Source: Circinella minor (Eukaryota; Mucoromycota; Mucoromycetes; Mucorales; Lichtheimiaceae). From it: a stretch of 64,000 bases of DNA. Every line of letters begins with the position of its first letter. Positions within the stretch are counted from its first letter, which is position 1. The DNA lies in the NCBI GenBank assembly GCA_016758965.1, contig JAEPRB010000144.1:1-64000 (forward strand). The letters are read 5' to 3'. The position numbers and the translations under genes are program-made. Below are positions 23,917 to 33,588 of this stretch, one piece after another. The notes under the pieces are model-generated. The model was given only the letters and a program-made list of their open reading frames with translations. It did not search any database and had not been told where the DNA came from.

Positions 23917-24408
23917 ATGGCGACACGTTCTAGTACATCATATAATCGCCACCAACACCAGTGTCGACAGGATTCAGCAGTAGAAAATGAAAAAGATTTG
24001 GTGCATTATTGTATTACTTGTAACAAGGGTTTTACGCGTAAAAGAGACTTAAATCGACATTTGCGTACGACTCGAGTACATGTCAAGTACAGTAATATAA
24101 AAAATGGCGGTTATCCATGTCGTATGTGTGCCAAGGTTTTTACCCAACAAGATTCACTACAGAAGCATGAAGGGAATAAAAGCTGCATGAAGCGATATTT
24201 TCAATTTCTTCGCGGTGCAGAAGTATGGATGGATTCGTTACTATGTGAAACTCCAACAATAGAATTTGTAGAGCCCACAACACCAGAAACTGACTATTAT
24301 AATAGTGATACTCAAAGTATTACAATAACTGATATCCAGGATGATAACTCCGTGGAGACTCTTCCTTCTTCGTTGAGCACAACGGGATCATTCCCTACCT
24401 ATTCTTAA
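23917..24408 (+). CDS. C2H2-type zinc-finger protein, copy 2
   Basis: Paralogue of the gene at 21316, 163 residues, intronless, ATG 23917 to TAA 24406-24408. It keeps both fingers: CITCNKGFTRKRDLNRHLRT (H-x6-H form) and CRMCAKVFTQQDSLQKHEGN with the terminal Cys (KSC). It also keeps the linker NGGYPCRMCAKVF and the acidic Ser/Thr-rich tail (YYNSDTQSITITDIQDDNSV, close to copy 1's YYNSDNQSVITESTQDD). The N-terminus has diverged. Fingers and tail motifs are far better conserved than the linkers, which suggests both copies are under selection. Confidence 0.85.
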   Translation: MATRSSTSYNRHQHQCRQDSAVENEKDLVHYCITCNKGFTRKRDLNRHLRTTRVHVKYSNIKNGGYPCRMCAKVFTQQDSLQKHEGNKSCMKRYFQFLRGAEVWMDSLLCETPTIEFVEPTTPETDYYNSDTQSITITDIQDDNSVETLPSSLSTTGSFPTYS

Positions 24409-24837
24409 ATGAGAAAATCTAGATCATAAAACAGCCAACACCCAAAGAACAAAAGAGTAATATATATATATATATATATATACCAATCTATTTAACAAAT
24501 CGTTTTCTATAGTCCATCATTTAATTACCTAATAGTAATAATATAACGTATGAGAATACCCAATCTTCCATTTACCATCTTTTTTACAATATGAAAACAA
24601 TACCTATGAATTTTTTTGTCCCATTCCTCTCTTTTTATTTTTTTTTAACTTACATAAAAAAATAAATTTCTATACAATCACCTTGTCAACTTGTCAAAAA
24701 GAACCATTTTTAATTTTTCAAGTGACTCAATTTGGAAGCTAACCCAGGTTAAAATTCCAGCTCCTTCAATCTGTTTAATAAATTTATCAGAAGCTACTTC
24801 TTTTTACAACTGTTTTACTCAATTATAACGACAACAA
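24409..24837. other. Short intergenic region
   Basis: 3' UTR of zinc-finger copy 2, with a TA repeat at 24460-24482, and promoter of the downstream small gene. Nothing else seen. Confidence 0.55.
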
Positions 24838-25535
24838 ATGATTTTACGACTTGTTAATAGCCACATTCGTCGACATACACTCGCAACGTTAACTCGACGA
24901 CAAGAACAACCTGCCCGTCGCATTATTGCTATTGCTACGCAACAACAAATCGCGTCATTCCATCATACTCCACTGCGCGCAGCATCCATGCCAGAAGGCT
25001 GGAATGCATCTAATGCTCATCCTATTGTACAGAAAATTCGTGATAATCCACAAGTTATGGATCAACTTGTTGCATTTACTGTTTTGTTACAAAAGAAGGG
25101 TATTGATGTTGCTGGTAAACAACCCGGTTTTGCGGATGTAAATATATATAACTTTTTTTTTTCCATAAATATATTTGTTTGAGAAAAACGGTTTTTGACA
25201 ACAAAAATTTATTCAATATATCAACCTATATATATTTATAGATGATGAAAATAATGAACGATCCAGAAGTAAGTTAAGATATATAAGTAAAAAAAAAAAA
25301 ACGAAAGAGAGAAAAACTTTTGTTATTTAATACTAGGTGGTTGTCATGGGGGATTATATAGATTAAAGAAGTAGTCAAAAAACTTGCTCAAGAGATGCAA
25401 GCAGCTGGAATCCAATTGGATATGGCTTCTATTGGTGAAATTCAAAAAAGTCTTGAAGGTTTTAATTCAAATGGAGGAGGTGAAAAACAGAATGATGGCG
25501 TTGTTAATAAGATGAAAGGTCTCTTCAAAAAGTAA
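24838..25535 (+). CDS. Small mitochondrial-type protein with STI1-like helices
   Basis: Three exons (24838-about 25137, about 25242-25268, about 25362-25535) give about 165 residues. The N-terminus is rich in Arg, Ser and Thr and lacks acids (MILRLVNSHIRRHTLATLTR), as expected of a mitochondrial presequence. The remainder is helical. The segments HPIVQKIRDNPQVMDQLVAF and MMKIMNDPEIKEVVKKLAQ resemble the NP/DPE-containing helical repeats of STI1-type chaperone-binding domains, with the short middle exon coding exactly MMKIMNDPE. The C-terminus is basic (NKMKGLFKK). A mitochondrial co-chaperone-like role is possible, but this rests only on motif resemblance and I do not recognise a named family. 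Confidence 0.7.
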
Positions 25536-27130
25536 TAATAAAAAGCAATAAAGAAGGATTGCTATTGTAGATAGATTAGAGCGATATTATGAAACTACCT
25601 TTATTATTGACATTAAGTTAATCATTACATAAATTTATATTGAATGGATTTTCATTATGATTTGCCTCCTAATTTTTTTTTTTTTTGATTTGAGGGAAGT
25701 GGAAGGGTGCATATTTTTTACTTGTCAACGACCTCATTTTGGGCGTTGGTATGAACAAATTATAACTTTATGCCTTCGATATTTATATTTGCGTATTTAT
25801 AATATCATAAAGATGCATGGTGAACTAAAACTTACCAAGACTGCAATGGAAGGTGTGTCATATACAGTACTATGACCTTCCATATTTAAATGGTGATACG
25901 ATTATAGATGATTATGGCGTCATAGAAGCCCAAGATTTATACTGCATTGTAGACCTTGATTTTGAAGGTAACAACGGTCTACGTTCTCTTGTATAACTGA
26001 CAAAGGTTTTGTGAATAACTTCGAAAAGGTAAAAGTGAATATAAAAGGTATTTCAAAAATCGGGGACAAATCCTGTTCTGCATGCTCTATTATTATTTTT
26101 AAAAAATACATTTATCCTTTTTGCGGGTACATCTCCAGCATATTTAATTTTTAAAATATAATTTTTTTTCTTTACCAATTTTTTTTTTATATTATCATCA
26201 AAATTATTTGCCTGAAACCTTATGTTTAATATGTTTGTCTATTTTTACTTTTAGTTTACCCCATCAGTAATCTATCCCTTCCCGTTATTTTTTTGCTTAA
26301 CAAAATAAAAATAAAAACTTATATACAAATATTAATTTTGATATCCCTAAATCAGCCCCAAAAAAATGACAAAATGATTAGAGCTGTCATATAATATATG
26401 AGAATGATTCTGAATAATAATAATAATGTTTAGAGAAATAAACACGTTTTGGTGAAGGCCGCCGCATGCATGAAAACAGACATCTTCTGTTGTTAAAATG
26501 GTGTCATGTCTTTCTTGAGTAGATTGTGATCGACTAATTAATATTGTCCTTGAGAACGTGTCCAGAAGCCGTAGAGGGAAAAAACATTAAGCTGTCATGG
26601 TAATGAGAAATAGGTTAAAGTTTATTTTATTAATGGAAGGTTGAATTGATCTACGTACGCCTCGAGGCATATGTTCCTTTCCTTGCGGCATTATAAGTAA
26701 AGGATATATAAGAGTAATATAGAATATGTGGCGTTAGTGGAACACCCTTCACCAAAGTGGGAAAAGGTTACGAAAGTGTATCAAGGGGTAGGAGAAGGAA
26801 AAGAATGACTGCATTACAGTTAACGGTATTTTACAAAGAAAAAGCAAAAAGATAAACAAATGATTTCGCCGCTAAGAATAATCTATACATTCGAATAAAA
26901 CATAGAGAACATAATGTTACCATGATCTGAACCTTTGCTTCATAGTTCTACCCACACATTACTAGACGTAAAACAAAAATTAGGGATGTTGACTTGCATT
27001 AACTTTACAAATAAATTAAAAGTATATTCAATTTGGTAAAATACTTCTTAAGCCCCTACGTCCTTGTTGTTTATACTACTAAATAGTACATTTATGAACA
27101 TGGACAAAAAAAAAAGAAAATAAAAGGGCT
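25536..27130. other. Intergenic region with a possible coding relic
   Basis: A stretch at about 25840-25985 is open in one plus frame and looks protein-like (YYDLPYLNGDTIIDDYGVIE, then CIVDLDFEGNNGLRSLV). It has no start codon and is surrounded by frame breaks, so it may be a decayed gene; the family is not recognised. The rest, up to the TATA box at 27131, is AT-rich without a gene call. Confidence 0.35.
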
Positions 27131-27138
27131 TATATAAA
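27131..27138 (+). promoter_or_regulatory. TATA box of the micro-exon secreted-peptide gene
   Basis: TATATAAA lies 62 bp before the ATG at 27200. A T-rich stretch and a pyrimidine/CA-rich leader (CATCAAACATCAAC) lie between. The spacing suits a transcription start near 27165 and a short 5' UTR. Confidence 0.55.
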
Positions 27139-27199
27139 GTGAGATTTTTTTCTTATTAAATCAACTACATCTTTCTTCATTCAGTCATCAAACATCAAC

Positions 27200-29205
27200 A
27201 TGAGATTTTCTACTATTATTTTATCCGCCTGTCTTTTGGTTCTTTCCTCAGCATACACAAGTATTGCTCAACCAATTGGTACCACTGAAAATGCTGATGG
27301 TACCACTGCCAGTCATGAAAGAGTTGGTAAGTTATAATATAAGGAAGTGAGGGCTCAGGTTTTTTTTATAATAGAAAAAAAAAACAAATACTAACAGAAT
27401 TCATTGTAAAAATTATAAATGACATTTATTACTTTAAAATCAAATATGTGGATTATCAATCAATAGCCCGTAAGTAAAAAATAATAAAGTAGGGCTAACA
27501 TTTCATAAAAAATCAATACTAACAAAATATATTGTAAAAATTATAAATGACATCCAATATATTAAAATCAAATGTCTGTATTATTATTTTAGGTGGTAAG
27601 TTAAAAACTAAAAAAGTGTAGTCAAGATTTTTTCTTATAATAATGGTACAAAAAGAACATATACTAACAGAATTCATTGTTAAATTATAAATGATACTCA
27701 TTACTTTAAAACCAAATGTATGGATTGTTAATAGGATGTAAGTTAAAAAATAAGAAAGTAGAGTTGTTAATCTTTGTTATGATGGCACATAAAGAATTAA
27801 TACTAACATAATTCATTGAAAAATTTATAAATGACATTCATTACTTTAAAATCAAATGTGTTGGTTATAAATAGGCAGTAAGTTAAAAAATAAAGGAGTG
27901 GACTTAATGTTTTTTTATGATGATAGAAAAAAGAACAAGTACTAACAGAATTCATCGTGAAATTAAAAATGACATACATTACTTTAAAACCAAATGTGTG
28001 GGTTCATTATTTTAGCCGGTAAGTTAAAAATAAGGGAGTGGGTTAACCTTTGTTACGTATGATGGCACAAAAAAGATCAAATATTAACAGAATTTAAAAA
28101 ATGACAAATAACATCCATTACTTTAAAACCAAACTTGTGGATTACTAATAGTCGGTAAGTAGTGGAATTCACGTTTTTTAGAATGGCAGAAAAAAGAACA
28201 AATACTAACAGAATTCATTGTAAAAATTATAAATGGTATCCAATATTTTAAAACCAATTGTGTGAATTATTAACAGTCAGTAAGTTACAAATAAAGGGAC
28301 GAGGTTGACGTTTCTTGTAATGACAAAAAAAAAAGAGCAAATACTAACAGAACTCATTAAAAAAATTTATAAATGACATTCATTACCTTAAAATCAACTG
28401 TGTGGTTTATAAATAGATGGTAAGTTGAAAAATAAAAAAGTGTAGTCAAGGTTTCTTATAATTCCAAAAGAAAGGCAGATACTAACATAATTTACTTCAA
28501 AAATTATAAATGTCACTCATTACTTTAAAACAAATGTGTGAATTATTAATAGATTGTAAGTAGTGTAGTTAATGTTTTTTTATAATGGCACATAAAAAAA
28601 CACATACTAACAGTATCCATTGTAAAAATGATAAATGATATTCATTCTTTAAATCCAAATGTTTGGATTACGTATTAATAGCCCGTAAGTAAAAAAAATA
28701 ATAAAGTGGGGTTAAGATTTCTTATAATGCCATAAAAAAATCAATACTAACAGAATTTATCATAAAAATTATAAATGACATACACTACTTCGAAACCAAA
28801 TGTGTCAATCATTATTAGAACGTAAGTTAAAAATAAGGGAATGGAATTGACCTTTGTTATGATGGCTCAAGAAAAAGCAAATACTAACAGAACTCATTTG
28901 TAAAAATTATAAATGATAACTATTACTTTAAAATCAAATGTGTTGAATATTAATAGGCAGTAAGTTAAAAATAAACTAGTAGTTAAGGTTTCTTATAATG
29001 GCACAAAAAAGAACAGATACTAACAGAATTCATTGTAAAAAATTATAAATGGCATTTGTGTACTTTGAAACCTACTGTGTGGATTATGTATTAATAGTTT
29101 GTAAGTTAAAAAATAAGGAAGTGGAGTTAACGTTTTCGTAAAGGCAAAAATACTTTTATAGAACCAAATACTAACAGAGTTCATTGTAAAATTATAGGCT
29201 TTTAA
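27200..29205 (+). CDS. Secreted peptide precursor encoded by 13 consecutive 3-nt exons
   Basis: Exon 1 (27200-27326) encodes a signal peptide (MRFSTIILSACLLVLSSAYT, likely cut after SIA) and a short polar pro-region ending SHERV, in phase 1. Then come 13 candidate exons of three bases each: 27467 CCC, 27593 GTG, 27735 GAT, 27875 GCA, 28016 CCG, 28152 TCG, 28277 TCA, 28417 ATG, 28553 ATT, 28682 CCC, 28819 AAC, 28957 GCA, 29098 TTT. Every intron begins GTAAGT and ends AG. Joined in phase 1 they read ARGCTVVNDSQRI without a stop. The last exon is uncertain. The first usable AG (29197) adds CF and a stop at 29203-29205, for 57 residues with two Cys. A later AG (29220) adds FIGLKSYNRNQGPDH and a stop at 29265-29267, for 70 residues. 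A TATA box is upstream. The product is presumably a small exported peptide; its role is unknown. Confidence 0.6.
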
Positions 29206-29220
29206 AACCAGAAAATACAG
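27327..29220 (+). repeat. Tandem array of 14 related introns separated by variable triplets
   Basis: Introns start at 27327, 27470, 27596, 27738, 27878, 28019, 28155, 28280, 28420, 28556, 28685, 28822, 28960 and 29101. The first 13 are 122-140 nt long. Each has GTAAGT, a T-rich middle, TACTAAC (TATTAAC in the sixth), then a conserved tract (about ATTATAAATGACATTCATTA, CTTTAAAACCAAATGTGTGG) ending mostly in TTAATAG, TTTTAG or AAATAG. Between that AG and the next GTAAGT there are always exactly three bases. Apart from an AG directly after the branch site, no AG occurs before the terminal one in any of the 13 complete units. The triplets are about 54 percent GC in an array that is about three-quarters AT. 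Units 2 and 11 (both following CCC), and 7 and 10, share sub-type sequence, pointing to block duplication. Confidence 0.85.
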
Positions 29221-29267
29221 TCATTGGGTTGAAGTCATATAATAGAAACCAAGGGCCAGACCATTAG

Positions 29268-29704
29268 GATTGGATAAACGGAATGGAAAGAATTAACTGT
29301 CTTCTATATATATGATCACTTACTTTTTTTTTTTGAAAACAATTCTATTATTATTATTACATTGTGAATCTCTATTGTTACTACAGAAATAGTCCTTTTA
29401 TATGTATTTTTGTTACGATTTACTGCTTAAAATAAAACTAGTATACAGAGAGATTAGTAATCATGGAAAGTTCATTATGGGTAGCAAAATGCAGAAATCT
29501 TGATCAATAAATCGTGCTTATTTACTACATATCATTGTATATAAATAACATAAGTACTTTATTCAATCGGGCACTGTATATATTATTGCGTATACGTTTA
29601 TTGTTAGCGATCAACATAGAGTATCATACGTTCATAACTATCATGTATGATAAAAAACAGTTTTTTCTAATAACTGGTCCGCAAGTCGATCTAGTAAAAT
29701 AATG
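29268..29704. other. 3' flank of the peptide gene
   Basis: AT-rich 3' flank without a recognised gene. The open stretch at 29514-29702 lacks an ATG and homology. Confidence 0.4.
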
Positions 29705-30725
29705 GTTATGCTTTAGCAAAAGTCCAGCAAGTGCTACTCGGGTAATTAGAATGCTAGAGCGTCGGTATAAATGTATTATGCTCGTTTTAAAGATAGTAAA
29801 CCATATCTTTCAAGTTAACGTAAAGAAAAGGTGCACCATTACCAACATCAGTGGCTTATGATAGTGAATTTTTTTTTAGAAATCATATGATGAAGATCTC
29901 ATCCTTACAATAAAACCAAGCACAAGAAAAACTTCGTGAAAAATTTCAAGTATATATTACACAAAGTGGATCACAAAAGCATCTTGTAAGGTATTGTAAG
30001 CCTACCCTGAAGAAGTTACATTAAATCATCGAGTGTCTAGTCTCTGGTGGTGAAGTTATCATAAAGAAGGAGAAATGGATTCTTGAGCTCAAAAAACAAA
30101 ATATTGGTTTCGGGCAGTCTGTCTTTATTAATAATACAGGACTTAACGTACACTTGAAACAATCTTTTGGGCGATCAAAAAGAGGGACTCTTGCAAGAGC
30201 TGTAGTCTTCAACAATTAAGATGTCAACATATCTATTGATGACAAAGGCCGTAATAAAGATTTTATTAAAAAGCATCAGGGAGTAACTCGTAGGTTGAAA
30301 AAAAAACCGAAAACCGAATATACTGAACAGCATATAGTTGTAAAAAAGGGTGATACAAGAACTAAACATTTTTGTGAACTCTAAGAGCTCTGATGAACGT
30401 TTTGAAAAAAACATGTTATGTATCGAAGGTTTCCAGTTATGGATAATGAGAGGATTTATCACACAAATTTGGTTCAAGAAACTGTTGTTGTTAAACGTGT
30501 CTTTCAAGTATTATATACTCCCCCATATTCACAACAATTCATTCATCCCATGAAGAGCTTTGGTCAAAGCTAAAGGCAAGCTTAAAGCGTAAGCTTTTGA
30601 CCAAAGCAGATTCTTTAACTCCTCGCACTGTCGAAACTGCTCATCAAGTTACTGTCATTAATTGCAGAGGATGTATTGATCACTCAAAATAGTTTTTTCA
30701 CCATGAACGTGCACTTGAAAAGAGA
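29705..30725 (+). pseudogene. Decayed Tc1/mariner-like transposase
   Basis: Pieces of a DDE-type transposase can be read in shifting plus-strand frames with many stops. They are: an N-terminal HTH-like piece (SKSPASATRVIRMLERRY, about 29715), then EKLREKFQVYITQSGSQKHL (about 29925), then the region of the first catalytic aspartate as FINNTGLNVHLKQSFGRSKR (about 30125-30185). Further on are VLYTPPYSQQFIHPMKSFG (about 30510-30560), corresponding to the PPYSPxxNPIExxW motif, and LLTKADSLTPRTVETAHQVT (about 30595-30655). Both motif regions have lost expected acidic residues (FVDEAG-type to FINNTG; NPIE-type to HPMK). It is clearly dead. I did not find its terminal inverted repeats. It lies immediately 3' of the micro-exon gene. 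Confidence 0.7.
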
Positions 30726-31488
30726 ATGTTATAGTGTTAATCTGTATACCGTACGTACTCATATATTTATCATGCCTTTTATCCTCTAACAGTCTATAGT
30801 TATTCTAACCAACGTGATAGTCCCCGCGACACTTTGAAAAAGGAACCATAGAAAAAATTTTGTAGTAATACGTAATTCTTTATCTGTGGGACAAAAAAAT
30901 ATTGGTGGTTAAAAAACACACATGTACAACATAAATCTAAATATGTAACTTTTCAGGGATTAAAATGCTGAAACATTAAATGGTATAAAAGCTTTTTCTG
31001 CAAATGCAAATGATTATATAAGTAATCTCTCCCTAATATTCACCGTATATACATATTATTGTCGATCTAACTTTGGCGAACAGACATCATATCCCTAATA
31101 CACATTTAAATCTCCTACGGATAGGCCTAAAAATGGAAACGTGGTAAGTTTGTTTTTTCTGATTGCATAAAGCATTATTCCTACAGGGGAGAACAATGAA
31201 ATTTTCTACTTCCAGCTTCATTGTTTTTTAACAATTATGCGGGCTATAACAAAAAGAGCTCAAGGTACCAGATCTTTGTGTTTTGTTTCATAATAATTCC
31301 AAAGCTGGATTCTTCTGCCCCCTTCACACAAAGAAAAAAAAAGTGATAAGAAATGAAACATTCGTGACGACTCACACATCTTTTATTACCCATGCTTTTT
31401 ATTTGTATAAAATTGAGTCAATGTCGCTGTTACAAGAATCAATAAGTGCAAGATTTTCCACTATCACATCAAGTAAATATATAACATA
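30726..31488. other. Intergenic region after transposase relic
   Basis: AT-rich. It contains the promoter of the small polar-protein gene. No further gene or repeat boundary recognised. Confidence 0.45.
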
Positions 31489-31968
31489 ATGAATAATCGT
31501 CAAGCGGATTTTTCAGCTGTTCCACCCGCCAATAGTGGTGAAGGTAATAAAAATAACGCAATATATATATATATATATATATCTCCATCGTAACTAAATA
31601 TTTATTTTAAACAACATCAATCATTTAAATATATAGCACCGTGGCAACATCATCGTGAACCTGATCATGGTGTAGAAGATCCATGGAATCATAGCCCGGA
31701 TGCTCGTATGCATCCAGAACTACATAATAGTGCTTATGGTACAGTTACTACAGAAGACGAAAAGAAAGAAGAATTAGAGCATCAACATACACCAATTACA
31801 ACAAAAAAGAACAACAATGATCATCAACAAAAAGAAAGAAAGAAATCTCATAATAATAAGCATTATAATGAAGGATCATCATCACCGCCTACCGGATGCT
31901 TTGGCCACACTGTAGAATCAAAGCGTAGTCCTCAAGCTTTTGTGAAACGAGATCTTAATAATATATAA
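31489..31968 (+). CDS. Small polar protein of unknown function
   Basis: Two exons: ATG 31489 (MNNRQADFSAVPPANSGEG), an intron from about 31543 to 31636 containing a TA repeat, then about 31637-31968. The product is about 128 residues, with no membrane segment and no signal peptide. The N-terminal half has Trp/His/Pro motifs (APWQHHREPDHGVEDPWNHS and ARMHPELHNSAYGTV). The middle is Glu/Lys/Asn/His-rich and probably disordered. The C-terminus has a compact motif, TGCFGHTVESKRSPQAFVKR, which looks conserved in style. Family not recognised. Confidence 0.65.
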
Positions 31969-33588
31969 ATTCATTTCTGTTTGGTTCTTTTTTTTTGCTC
32001 CATTGTTTTATTTTTTTAAAAAAAAGACAAGTTGTTGTACAGACCCACGTTTTTATTTATTTATTTTATTTGCTACTTATTTTCCGGTAGTTATTGTGAG
32101 ACATATTGATTATCATTATTATAAGACTTGCCACGTTGTTTTCTTTTATTCTTTTTTTTACAAAAAAAAAAAAGGATCCCGTCTCCTTCTTTGAAGGGCG
32201 ATCCGACCAGTCATTAATATTAAAGAAAGTCAGATTTGTTATACATGACACATTCATTGCATTACACATAGACTAATTACACGTGGAGGGGGGTATGTAT
32301 TATTGTCATTGATTTATACATTTTATTGTTCTTTTGTTATATTTATGGTTGATCAACAACTGTGTGTGACTTATAAACATTAGTTAGCATGCTTTATTTC
32401 TTATAAGCAACAACAACAAAATAGGGATTATAAAAGGTTGGGAAAAATCCCTTGCATGATGACGAAGAAAAGAAAATTCCTTTTGTTTCTTTATACTTTG
32501 GTAACTTCAAAAAATTCATTGTGTATAGTCATAATCCACTTGACTTTTTTATTTTTATTTTTTAGTACATATCTTTTCTAATAAAATGAGATCAAATTGC
32601 GTATTAATGACAACAATATTATATTAATATAATTTGATGTCGGCACCCAGTCTTTCCCCCCAAAAAAAATTAGAATATATAAAAAGCTGCCAAACTCTTT
32701 TTAATAAAAGGAATATTTTGGATGGTGTTGCAAAAAAAAAAATTGGTTCAAGTGTCACCTAAATAAAAAGTCAACTCCGCGAAAAACACACAAAAACCTC
32801 CTTCTTGTGGTGATGGTTAAACCCAGATATATGTATTTTTTTTTCGCCACTTTTTATTTTCCTCGATATTAGGGAGCGAATAAAACAAATGCTACGATGA
32901 TGAATAAAAATAAGTATTTCCCCTTTTGTTGATACGTCCCATTATTATTTATCGCTTTTGTTTTTCTAAAAAAAAGAAAGTATATTATTCATATAAATAG
33001 TAAATAGAAATTTATATAATCAAACAAAACAAAAAGTAACAAAAGAAAAAAGGAAAGGATGCTATGTGGGGGACCCTTCTCAAATAGCAGCAATTTCGAA
33101 AGAAATCGTGTGACCTCAACAACAGATTCCGCACATGTGTGTGTATATAGACTGTGTTAACAACATCTAATATTTTTGTGTATTGGTAATCTATGCACAA
33201 ACAACAAAAAAAAAAAACCGAGGAACCACACACTTTCACTTATTAGAAAGGGATGATCATCGGTACACATAAAAAATTATAAAACGTTCCTCTTTTTTTT
33301 TTTCCTGAGTTCGCGTCTTCTTTAGAATTGGCTTTTTCTACTTTCTCTCCTATATTTTTTTTTTGTTAAACAACTCAACAACGCAGAACTTTTTTTTTTT
33401 ATAAAAATAATCTTTATCCGCTTTCCCCCTTTTTTTTATTTTTCTTCATTTCTCAAATAGTTTTTTTTTTATTTTATTTTAAAACGTCTAAATATTTATT
33501 CCATCAGTAAATAACATCATAAATCATAACTTATTACTACACACTTATCACGAAAATAAAATAACAATAAAGAATTAATATTAATAAA
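31969..33588. other. Long promoter/intergenic region before the kinase gene
   Basis: About 1.6 kb of AT-rich sequence with many T tracts, especially 33290-33480, a pyrimidine-rich stretch typical of a strong fungal promoter or long 5' UTR of the downstream kinase gene. No gene seen. Confidence 0.5.

Noticed and set aside
27396..29097. Array units as coding exons of about 70 nt starting after CTAACAG (the first unit reads EFIVKIINDIYYFKIKYVDY)
   Set aside because: Only the first unit is open in the right phase; the others contain stops or frame breaks. The AG after the branch site is missing in several units and only 3 nt from the branch A, whereas the terminal AG is present in all.
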